This document shows positions 1 to 7,558 of a stretch of DNA of 64,000 nt, in pieces. Source of the stretch: Actinomyces graevenitzii C83 (GTDB lineage: Bacteria; Actinomycetota; Actinomycetes; Actinomycetales; Actinomycetaceae); contig NZ_JH470338.1 of NCBI RefSeq assembly GCF_000239695.1, forward strand, positions 1,201,830 through 1,265,829, written 5' to 3'. Each line of letters opens with the position of its first letter. Position 1 is the first letter of the stretch. A model generated the notes under the pieces. The model saw only the letters and a list, made by a program, of their open reading frames with translations. It did no database searches and was not told the origin of the DNA. The translations under genes were made by a program, and so were the position numbers.

Positions 1-997
1 CAGGAATAATATGGCGCTCACCGTATGCACGCGGAGCAATCAAGTCCATACGGCCAAATAGCCCATCACGTGCGATATCTTGCGCATAACTTAGCGGGTC
101 TAGCGCAAAGCTATAGGCCTTGACATTAGAGCCATCCATAGGGGCCTGGGCATTAAAGCCAAAGTTGTTTAGGCAGTTAGCTCGCGCGATCGTTTCACTG
201 GTAACTGAGAGCCCCGCAGCGTTAAAGGTTACTGCTTTCCCACCGGTAGCTAATGCGCCAGCTGAAGCCAGTTCACCGCCCAGCGAGTGACCGGTAAAGT
301 CAACGTTTTCACGGCCCACCGCTAGAGCCAATTTAGTAGACACATCTATTGCATCCGACACCTGAAACGATGTAACAACAGCACCCTCAATATCATTGCG
401 AAGATCTAAACCTGGTTGTCGATCAAGCTCAGTACCACGGAAAGCCAGCACATACTTACCGTCAGCATTCTGGTAGATAGTGGCCTGCATACCGTTTTCA
501 GTGTCTAAGTCAGAGGGGTCAATCCCTAGCTTCTTCAGCTCGTCAGCATCAACCTTGCGCCAACCATCAGGGATCGGGTCGCCAGTTTCATAAGCAGCCT
601 GAGCCAGACGCGCATAGTCCGCATCGCGTCCAGCTTCACCCTCGCGCGGTTTGCCGTTGTAAGGATCCGAACCAGAAGAACCATTTGCAGCTTTAGCAGC
701 TGAACCTGCCCCAGCTGTACTCGCAGAGCCATTAACAGCGGAGGCTTTCTCCTGCTCATCAGCCTGCTGGTTAAGGTTAGTGTTGCGCTCACGCAGAGAG
801 TCCACCACATTACGCACCAAAGCGGTCAGGTTTGAATCCCAATCAGCTTTAAAGGTGTCGGCGTCTTCGCCCACCCAGCCAGCGCTGTGCAGCTGCCCAT
901 TAATTGAGCTCACAACGTCTTCAAGTGAAGTCGCCTTGTCACCAAACAACTGCGCTAAAGCACGTAACTGCTCAACATCAGCACCAACACTAGCCAC
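1..997 (-). CDS. WXG100-lipase fusion, candidate type VII effector (3' end cut by window edge)
   Basis: Starts at GTG 997 behind AGGAAGG and stays open to base 1. Residues 1-90 are a WXG100-type helical hairpin: GWVG sits in the turn and the second helix ends in ADEQEKAS, as in the two WXG100 genes just upstream. After a Ser/Gly/Ala linker (about 90-115) comes an alpha/beta-hydrolase of the class 3 lipase/DUF2974 kind: a strand ending in LAFRGTE, a nucleophile elbow GHSLGG with Ser238, a likely acid Asp300 (FALDPLS) and a likely base His329 (GERHIIP). The fold thus looks catalytically complete although the C-terminus lies outside the window. Being last in the WXG100/EssC gene order, it is probably a secreted substrate carrying its own export domain; the lipid target is unknown. 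The domain calls are firm and the effector role is inferred. Confidence 0.85.
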   Translation of the reverse strand, partial: MASVGADVEQLRALAQLFGDKATSLEDVVSSINGQLHSAGWVGEDADTFKADWDSNLTALVRNVVDSLRERNTNLNQQADEQEKASAVNGSASTAGAGSAAKAANGSSGSDPYNGKPREGEAGRDADYARLAQAAYETGDPIPDGWRKVDADELKKLGIDPSDLDTENGMQATIYQNADGKYVLAFRGTELDRQPGLDLRNDIEGAVVTSFQVSDAIDVSTKLALAVGRENVDFTGHSLGGELASAGALATGGKAVTFNAAGLSVTSETIARANCLNNFGFNAQAPMDGSNVKAYSFALDPLSYAQDIARDGLFGRMDLIAPRAYGERHIIP

Positions 998-1138
998 GAG
1001 CAACCCTTCCTAAACAAATTTCGCTGCGCGTCACTGACGCAACGCAATAACAGCTGCACCCAAATTACCCTGTTTAAACGAGCCTATGGGAGCAAAACCC
1101 CATTAGTGACTCAACTCAGATCCACTAAAAGCAGGGTT

Positions 1139-1756
1139 TTAGCTTTCTACTGAACGCTCAGGAATCTCCACAAAATCGGTGGGATATTGGGTGCTCAGCT
1201 TAGGCAGATCAGGCAGATAATTGATGGGGCTAGCGCCATCACCAAAAACATGCACGCCCTGCTGACCAAACTTGCCGCCCGCAGCGATCCCGCTGACCGC
1301 AAAACTGCCACTTGAGCCGGTTACGCCGGCATCTGCGAAGCTACCGCTCGAACCGCTTATACCGGCATCCTCAAAACTGCCAGTTGAGCCGGTTATGCCG
1401 GCGCTGCCACCACCGCCACCAAAACTACCGCTCGAACCGGTTACACCAGCGCCGCCATAGCTACTCCCGCCGACGCCGCCAGCGCCACCACCGCCGGAAG
1501 CCTGCTCCTGCTCGTCAGCGTTACGGTTTAGATCCCAGCCAGCTTGCGCCAGTGCCTGCGCAGCATTGCGCAGTTGCGGGGCTAAGACACTATCCCAGTC
1601 ATCCTTGAACTTATCGCCGTCGCTACCTTCCCAATCCGTAGCAGAAACTAAGGCTTTTAAAGCCAAGTTGACGTCATTATCTAGAACCTGAGATTTATTG
1701 TTAAAAGTCTGTGCCAGCTGCCGCAGGCTCTCAACGTCTGCCCCATAAAGCGCCAT
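1139..1756 (-). CDS. WXG100-family protein with Gly/Ser-repeat C-terminal extension
   Basis: 205 residues; ATG at 1756 with GAGGGG five bases upstream. Residues 1-90 form a WXG100 hairpin with DWEG in the turn and a second helix ending in ADEQEQASG. Unlike a standard ~100-residue WXG100 protein it continues with a glycine-rich stretch, about four repeats of a 12-14 residue unit (A-G-V/I-T/S-G-S-S/T-G-S-F), and a tail with a Pro-rich NYLPDLPKL segment. Family knowledge makes it a probable type VII-like substrate or chaperone-partner. The extension may be a flexible surface module; its function is unknown. It follows the short WXG100 gene across a hairpin and precedes the WXG100-lipase. Confidence 0.8.
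   Translation of the reverse strand: MALYGADVESLRQLAQTFNNKSQVLDNDVNLALKALVSATDWEGSDGDKFKDDWDSVLAPQLRNAAQALAQAGWDLNRNADEQEQASGGGGAGGVGGSSYGGAGVTGSSGSFGGGGGSAGITGSTGSFEDAGISGSSGSFADAGVTGSSGSFAVSGIAAGGKFGQQGVHVFGDGASPINYLPDLPKLSTQYPTDFVEIPERSVES
1303..1452 (-). repeat. Tandem Gly/Ser coding repeats
   Basis: About four imperfect units of 36-42 bp encode the AGVTGSSGSF-type repeats of the long WXG100 protein. The DNA units differ at several positions, so it is an older in-frame array rather than a recent perfect duplication. Confidence 0.65.
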
Positions 1757-1816
1757 AGAAACCCCTCAAACGGTGGTGTCAGAAAAGTTTTCTTAAAAAA
1801 TCTTAAGCGAAAGTGA

Positions 1817-1848
1817 GGGCCGAGGCGCTTATAAAGCACCTCGGCCCC
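1817..1848 (-). terminator. Strong hairpin between two WXG100 genes
   Basis: Arms 1817-1829 and 1835-1848 (core CCGAGG/CCTCGG, extended by flanking AGTG/CACT) form a long GC-rich stem with a 5-6 base loop. On the minus strand it follows the short WXG100 gene; only short T runs come after it. It could be a leaky terminator or a 3'-stabilising hairpin that leaves more transcript of the first WXG100 gene than of the genes after it. Confidence 0.6.
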
Positions 1849-1886
1849 ACTTTTAACACGCTAGAAGCCAATCAAGGCTGCTGCGA

Positions 1887-2153
1887 TCAGTGACCAGAAG
1901 CCTGCTCCTGCTCGTCAGCGTTGTTGTTAGCGGTGGTCTGAGCCTGACGTAGAGCGTCAGCAACGTTGCGCAGCTGGGAGGACAGGGTGCCTTCCCACTC
2001 GCTCTTGAACTGGTCGGCGTCGGTACCCTTCCAGTCAACGGACTGGACCTGGCCGGAGATGGTGGAGATTACGTCCTCGACGGTCTGAGCCTTCTCACCG
2101 AACTGCTGCGCAAGTGCCCGTACGCCCTCAATGTCCATACCTAGGAATGCCAT
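1887..2153 (-). CDS. WXG100 (ESAT-6-like) secreted protein
   Basis: 88 residues from ATG 2153, preceded by AAAGGAAA. An in-frame ATG 15 bases upstream lacks this spacing and would add five residues, so I chose 2153. It is a canonical WXG100 protein: two predicted helices joined by a turn with DWKG, and a polar C-terminus ADEQEQASG. These proteins dimerise and are exported by an EssC/EccC ATPase, which is the next gene upstream. No mycobacterial YxxxD/E export motif is seen; the shared ADEQEQAS tail may replace it (inference). Confidence 0.9.
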   Translation of the reverse strand: MAFLGMDIEGVRALAQQFGEKAQTVEDVISTISGQVQSVDWKGTDADQFKSEWEGTLSSQLRNVADALRQAQTTANNNADEQEQASGH

Positions 2154-2215
2154 GGTATTTCCTTTCATGTAGTAGCTAAATTCCGTGCTTCAAGCCGGAA
2201 CCTTTCGACAAGAAA

Positions 2216-2244
2216 ATAATGCAACCTATCGCCACACCCAACAA
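2216..2244 (-). promoter_or_regulatory. Candidate promoter for the WXG100 genes
   Basis: On the minus strand TTGTTG (2239-2244) and CATTAT (2216-2221) are 17 bp apart, about 60 bp before the first WXG100 start. The match is moderate (3/6 and 4/6 to consensus). A separate promoter would let these small abundant proteins be expressed independently of the long operon. Confidence 0.35.
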
Positions 2245-2311
2245 TGGGGACCAATCCCCCTACCAGCCCGGTTAAGTAGCAATTGCTTGCAAAACCGCCA
2301 CTATCTGGGCT

Positions 2312-5300
2312 TTAACTAGCCACAATTTGCACCTTGACAGCCTTGGCGGCACTGATCCAGTACCCGCGTCCCGGCACCATTTCCCCACGCTGGATGCGCG
2401 GAGTGGGGGTGCGCAGCAGGGTTTCGCCGTCGCCCGTATCAGGCTGAATCAGCAAACCAGTACGCGAATTCTTAATCTCTGCCAGCATCGGCGAGTAACC
2501 AGACCAGCCGGAAGTCTCACCCTCAGCAATCACCAAGTGACCGCTGCGCTTAGCCTGCTTAACCGCAGCCAACAGGTCCTTTTCAACCGGCGTGCCCACA
2601 ACTTCGGGGTAGTGCTCCACTACCAACACCAGCAGCGGGTGGTTGTCGGGGGCCTGCATGGCAACGTAATCCTTGATTTTCTCCAGGCCTTCCTTGATCT
2701 GCTCGTCGCCCACCATGGTCAAATCCCACAGCCCAGCCACATCGGCCAAAGCCGAGCGGCGCGGAGAAATAAACACCCGACGTACCTTGGGATCCCACTG
2801 CTTTAGCGAGCCAGCCAACCAAAGCAGCGCCGACGTCGTCGCCGCCTGAGGCGGACCCGCCACCATCATGGCCCCAGTAGGCACAAACGTGGCCGGATCC
2901 AGATCCTGCGAAGCCATACCCAACACCGGCCAGCCCTGGTAAACCTTAGGCAGATCAGCCTCGCTAAGCTCAGTAGGCAGGTTAGCGATAGCTTCAGGCT
3001 TGATGCGGCCTTGACGGCTCAGGTACTTACCGAAAGCCTCAATGAGCTGGGCCTGGGCCATCTCATTAGAAGAGTCACCCATAATCGCCAACTGCATTTC
3101 ACGCCCGTCACCCATAATCATGGCGCGCCCAGGCGGGCTAGCAGGGCTGAGCACATCCTTGGCCACACCAAAGTTGATGTAGTCATCCATATTGGATTGG
3201 CGCAGCACTACCTTCATCAAGAAAGCAGACAAAACATTGCCGCGATAAGGCGTAGTCCAGTCACAGGTGGCCGCCACGTGTACGCCCACACTGCGTCCAT
3301 CAGTCAAAATACGCTGCAAAATATCCAGGTTGGCAGCGCCGTAAACAGTCTTCTCATATTCACTGCGCATCGCCCCCAACCCATCAAGCAGCAGCAAAAT
3401 CCGGTGATCATTGGTGTGACCACTAATGCGCTGATAGTCGCTGAGCGTGCCCGCACTAGCCGCCGTAAACCGGTCAGTGCGCTCATCAATAATGGAGCTG
3501 AGCTTACGCAGCAAACGCTCCACACCTTCAGAGTCATCGCCAGAAACAATCGTGCCCACACTGGGCAGCTTCTCCAGCACCTTCAAAGAAGCCCCGGCAA
3601 AGTCCATGCCGTAAATATCCACCGCACCCGAGCGCGGCGTAATCGAGGCTGCCAAAGCCAAACTACGCAACGCCGTCGACTTACCACTACCGGCAGCCCC
3701 AAAGAAACAAATATTGGAGTCTTTCTCAGGCAGGAAGTAAGCGGGCACCTGGCTTTGATGCACCGGATCATCCACCACACCCAGCACCAGTTTGGTGTCG
3801 CGCCGCTGCGGCAGACGGTTAAGGTCATAGGCGCTAGCCAGCTCATCGAGCCACGGTTTACGCGGCACCGGCAGGCCCGCAATGCGCGCCGCCTGACCCA
3901 CCGTGGCCACCACGCGGTCAATATCCTTATCGATACTACGCCCGCTGGTTTGCACCTTCGCCACCTGCCAGGGGTTAAGGGCGCCGAAGGTCATCTCATC
4001 GACGCTCACCGACGCGCCGGTAGCCTCCGCGCTGGTACGCGCCCCCGGGTAGGCCGACTGGAACGGCGTAATACGCCCCGGACCGGTCTTAGCCGCCCCG
4101 CGTCCAGGAATTTCCGGCGGGAAGTGCGCGGCAATCTTCTCCCCCAGCACGTCTTGGGAGTCGGACTCGTCGGCCATACGCAGCGCCACACGCAAGTTAG
4201 TGTTAGCGCGCAGGTTGTCTTTAATGACGCCGGCGGGGCGCTGGGTGGCCATGATTAGGTGCAGTCCCAGCGAACGGCCACGTTGGGCGACGTCGACGAC
4301 GCCGTCAACGAACTCAGGCACCTCACCTGCCAGGGCCGCGAACTCATCAACCACAATGATCAGCGACGGCGGGCACTCGGGGTCACCGGATTTTTCCAGC
4401 TCAGCCAGGTCTTTTTTGCCTTTTTCGTTAAGCAGGCGCTCGCGGTAGTGGATTTCGGCGCCCAGCGAGGTCAGGGCGCGGCGCACCATGGCGGGCGAAA
4501 GGTCAGTCACCAAACCCACACAGTGCGGCAGGTGAGTACAGGCAGCGAAAGCCGAACCACCCTTATAGTCCACAAACAGGAAGGTTAGGCGGTCAGGCGA
4601 GACCGCCTGGGCCATACCCAGCACCCAGGATTGGAGGAATTCACTCTTACCGGCACCGGTGGTACCACCCACCAGGGCGTGGGGTCCGTGCACGCGCAGA
4701 TCCAGCGCCAAGGGCGCGTCGGCCCCCTGCCCCACCAGGGCGGAGAGGGAAACGGGCCGGTCCATGGGCACAGTCTTGGTGCGGTCAATGATGGAGTTGG
4801 TGGCTTGCCAACGGGCCACCTGGGCGGAGGCGTCGTCGGCCAATTCAGCGCCGGTAAGCGAGATGAAACTAATCGAACGCGGCAGGTCGGAGTCATCATC
4901 CACGGGCACACCCGCATCCACCATGGGCGACATGTGCTTAGCTAGCGCCCGCACCTGGCTTAACCCCAGATTTTCGGGGCGCACATTAGTGGCATTAACG
5001 CTGCGGCGCACAAAGCCCACAGTGGACTCATTGCCAGACACTGTCAGGTAAGAGCGGCAAGCAGCGGGCACCTGACTGGCAGCTTCAGCCACCCAAATCA
5101 CGTGCACGCCCACATCCGGGCCACACTCCACAATGCGGTTAAGTCGGGCCTGATCCACCTGGGATTGGTCAACAATCACCACCACGTCGGGCACATACAT
5201 GGGGTCTGTTTCTTCAACCGTGGGGTTGAGCGGGCCACGCGGGCGCGGGCGGGTTTGCAGACGCTGGAAAATGATTTCTTCCAGGTGCGAGACCAGCGAG

Positions 5301-6733
5301 GCGCCCACCGCTGCGTCAGCCGCTAAATGCAGCTCCCCTAGCGGCGAGAAGGGCGAAGCGGTGTGGGGTAGCCATTCAAGCCAGTCCCAGCGCGAACGCC
5401 CAGCCGGGTCGGTTAGGCAGGCCACCACCAGCTCAGCGGGTGAATGCATACACACCAGTTGGGTGATTACCGCGCGCGCCACCGGGTCAATATCGGCGCG
5501 CAGCCCGCTAATACCAAAAGCTCCGTCTTGGCGCAGGTTAACCACAATCGGCACGTCGTCGATCATGGCGTATTGGGCGCGCAGTGCCGCAATGGTGGAC
5601 AGGCACTGGGGCAGCCCGTTTTTAGCTTCCTTGTCTTTTTCCATCCGGGCCACGGGCAGGTCTGTGCCCAGGCCGATACGGATCTGCATAAATTCGGGGT
5701 GCTCAGGGCGGCGCGACCACAGCAGCGGCCCACCCATTTCGGCGTGGCGCACAATGGCTTCAATGGGAGGATATTGCTGTTTACGCACTTCGCGTTCGTT
5801 AGCAAATACCTGCTCAATATGTTTTTGGGTTTCTTTAATTGAAACCTCGAAGGCTTCCAACTGCTCTTTAAGGGCGCGTTTACGCCGCCACTTGCCGTCA
5901 ACCCACATACCACCCATCATCATGGGGCTCATGCATACGAACATGATCGAGTAGGGGTTGTGGGTTACTGAGTACATCATCAAACCCATAAAGGCCGGTG
6001 CCAGCATAGCGATGAACGGCAGCGGGTTTGGGTTTTGCTGGGTGGGAGCCTCAGGCAGTTTGATTTCTACCGCCGGGGTACGCGGCACTACGCGCGGGGT
6101 GCGGATGAAGTTAATGCCGGCGCTTCCGGCGGCGTCGGTGGCGCTTAGGGTGGTGGTCACCAGGGCCACCTTCACCTCAGATTTACCGATCTTGACGCTG
6201 TCTAGGGGTCCCAGCTTTAGGCGCTGGACCCGCTGGCCATTAACGACGACGCCGTTGGAGGAGTTTAGGTCACGTACTTCTACTTCGGTGCCTACTACCA
6301 CCCGCATATGCTGCTTAGAAACCATCGGGTCGCTGAGGCTGACGTCTACATTGTCGTCACGCCCCACCAGGTTGGAGCCCTCATAGAGCGGGAAAACCCG
6401 GCCCCTATCAGGGCCTGAAACCACCGACAGTACAGCCACATGCTCGCCGGCCACATTAGTGTCTGCCGGGTTTTGCATTAGGGAGACTTTAGCGCCCGAG
6501 TGCAGCCCGGAGTCTTCCAGCAGGGTGTCGCTGGTTAGGGCGCGGGCGCGCCCACGCCCGGCGGTGTCAATAATGTTGATGGAGACTGTGGCCGGATCTA
6601 TGGCCTGACCGGCTTCACTTGGTCCGGCGCTAGCCAGTGCGGCAGCTACGTCCCCTACCGTCGCGGTGGCGTCCGTGGTGATTTGCAGGTTATGCGAGCC
6701 GTCGCCGCGCAGTAGGTTAAGACGTAGTTTCAT
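2312..6733 (-). CDS. EssC/EccC-like FtsK/SpoIIIE ATPase with fused ubiquitin-like and FHA domains
   Basis: 1473 residues, the motor of a type VII-like secretion system. Residues 1-86 resemble a ubiquitin-like (YukD) beta-grasp domain, ending in LLEDSGLHSGAKVSLM. Residues about 98-190 are a good FHA domain (VGRDDNVDVSLSDPMVSKQH and LNSSNGVVVNG). Two membrane segments lie at about 238-256 and 262-278. Three ATPase modules follow: the first has Walker A GGTTGAGKS (Lys696) with an IIVVDEFAAL Walker B, the second has GAAGSGKS (Lys1018) with LLLLDGLG, and the third has a degenerate loop (AGPPQAATTS) without the Lys. Firmicute EssC has N-terminal FHA domains and YukD is usually a separate protein; mycobacterial EccC has neither. 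Its ATG overlaps the stop of the upstream FHA-like gene (ATGA). Confidence 0.92.
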   Translation of the reverse strand: MKLRLNLLRGDGSHNLQITTDATATVGDVAAALASAGPSEAGQAIDPATVSINIIDTAGRGRARALTSDTLLEDSGLHSGAKVSLMQNPADTNVAGEHVAVLSVVSGPDRGRVFPLYEGSNLVGRDDNVDVSLSDPMVSKQHMRVVVGTEVEVRDLNSSNGVVVNGQRVQRLKLGPLDSVKIGKSEVKVALVTTTLSATDAAGSAGINFIRTPRVVPRTPAVEIKLPEAPTQQNPNPLPFIAMLAPAFMGLMMYSVTHNPYSIMFVCMSPMMMGGMWVDGKWRRKRALKEQLEAFEVSIKETQKHIEQVFANEREVRKQQYPPIEAIVRHAEMGGPLLWSRRPEHPEFMQIRIGLGTDLPVARMEKDKEAKNGLPQCLSTIAALRAQYAMIDDVPIVVNLRQDGAFGISGLRADIDPVARAVITQLVCMHSPAELVVACLTDPAGRSRWDWLEWLPHTASPFSPLGELHLAADAAVGASLVSHLEEIIFQRLQTRPRPRGPLNPTVEETDPMYVPDVVVIVDQSQVDQARLNRIVECGPDVGVHVIWVAEAASQVPAACRSYLTVSGNESTVGFVRRSVNATNVRPENLGLSQVRALAKHMSPMVDAGVPVDDDSDLPRSISFISLTGAELADDASAQVARWQATNSIIDRTKTVPMDRPVSLSALVGQGADAPLALDLRVHGPHALVGGTTGAGKSEFLQSWVLGMAQAVSPDRLTFLFVDYKGGSAFAACTHLPHCVGLVTDLSPAMVRRALTSLGAEIHYRERLLNEKGKKDLAELEKSGDPECPPSLIIVVDEFAALAGEVPEFVDGVVDVAQRGRSLGLHLIMATQRPAGVIKDNLRANTNLRVALRMADESDSQDVLGEKIAAHFPPEIPGRGAAKTGPGRITPFQSAYPGARTSAEATGASVSVDEMTFGALNPWQVAKVQTSGRSIDKDIDRVVATVGQAARIAGLPVPRKPWLDELASAYDLNRLPQRRDTKLVLGVVDDPVHQSQVPAYFLPEKDSNICFFGAAGSGKSTALRSLALAASITPRSGAVDIYGMDFAGASLKVLEKLPSVGTIVSGDDSEGVERLLRKLSSIIDERTDRFTAASAGTLSDYQRISGHTNDHRILLLLDGLGAMRSEYEKTVYGAANLDILQRILTDGRSVGVHVAATCDWTTPYRGNVLSAFLMKVVLRQSNMDDYINFGVAKDVLSPASPPGRAMIMGDGREMQLAIMGDSSNEMAQAQLIEAFGKYLSRQGRIKPEAIANLPTELSEADLPKVYQGWPVLGMASQDLDPATFVPTGAMMVAGPPQAATTSALLWLAGSLKQWDPKVRRVFISPRRSALADVAGLWDLTMVGDEQIKEGLEKIKDYVAMQAPDNHPLLVLVVEHYPEVVGTPVEKDLLAAVKQAKRSGHLVIAEGETSGWSGYSPMLAEIKNSRTGLLIQPDTGDGETLLRTPTPRIQRGEMVPGRGYWISAAKAVKVQIVAS

Positions 6734-7482
6734 TCGTGGGCACCATCTAACAGGGGAAGGTCTTCAGGGGTTACCAGGCGTGAGGACAGAGCGTATTCCA
6801 CTAGCTGCACGCGCCGGTGGGAGGCGTGGGAGCCGGCCCCACCGCGCATACCCTTGACTCCAGCCCGATCGAGCTTGTCACAGACATTGTCTAGCTTGCG
6901 GTTGAAACGGGTGATACCCCACCCTAGGCGCGCGGCGGCGTCGACGTTACGCGGCAGGGAAACCGTGCCGGTACCAGCCCTACGCAACCACGGCTCGGCC
7001 AAAGACAAAATCAGGAGCTTTTGGCTTTCAGTAAGCACCACCATGCCCATAGTGGCCTGACCAGCGTCACTATCTGCCTCAGCGGCCTCAGCTTCCTCTG
7101 GATCGCGGTTTTCATAGGAGGGGCAAGGCACTTCCGCCAGGATCTCATAGGTGGTAGAGCCGGCACTGAAAACCACTGCCATCTGCCCAAACACCATGGG
7201 GACGCGCACACCGGGGGTAACCCAGGCGCGTGAGGCCCCAGCCATGTCGGCCACGGTGGCCCCCAGACGCGAACCCTGGTTGTGCACCCACCATAGGCCG
7301 TTTTGGAATTCAAACACCAAGAACTTGCGGTGCAGGAAGGGGTTGTCGCTTAAAGCTAGGTCACCTTCACGGCCCACCGTGAAGGTCTGGGTGGGCTCAA
7401 CCCGATAAATTTCCCCAGCAAAATCGATTACCAAGACATCTTTGCCGGTTACGTTATCGTCGGGCGTGGGCGCTACGCTCAT
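6730..7482 (-). CDS. Divergent FHA-like protein with C-terminal helical (HTH-like) region
   Basis: 250 residues, ATG 7482 behind AGGAAGG. Residues about 15-115 look like an FHA domain: TVGREGDLALSDNPFLH keeps Gly-Arg and His, but the usual Ser-Asn-Gly loop is replaced by GSRLG, so phospho-threonine binding is doubtful. Residues about 145-245 are helical and resemble a winged-helix/HTH segment (TESQKLLILSLAEPWL, then GITRFNRKLDNVCDKLDRAG). It overlaps the ATPase start by four bases and is probably translationally coupled to it. Likely an adaptor between the kinase and the ATPase; no exact function can be given. Confidence 0.7.
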   Translation of the reverse strand: MSVAPTPDDNVTGKDVLVIDFAGEIYRVEPTQTFTVGREGDLALSDNPFLHRKFLVFEFQNGLWWVHNQGSRLGATVADMAGASRAWVTPGVRVPMVFGQMAVVFSAGSTTYEILAEVPCPSYENRDPEEAEAAEADSDAGQATMGMVVLTESQKLLILSLAEPWLRRAGTGTVSLPRNVDAAARLGWGITRFNRKLDNVCDKLDRAGVKGMRGGAGSHASHRRVQLVEYALSSRLVTPEDLPLLDGAHE

Positions 7483-7558
7483 GGTTTTACCTTCCTGTCT
7501 ACGCGTTTAATAGGACTTTTATGCAATTGGGTGGCGCGGGCCGGGCGCGCTTAGTGAG

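Noticed and set aside
3011..4258. A 415-codon open frame on the plus strand opposite the motor ATPase
   Set aside because: The opposite strand encodes a clear FtsK/SpoIIIE protein with P-loops; the plus frame has His/Arg/Thr-rich shadow composition, no domain and no ribosome site.
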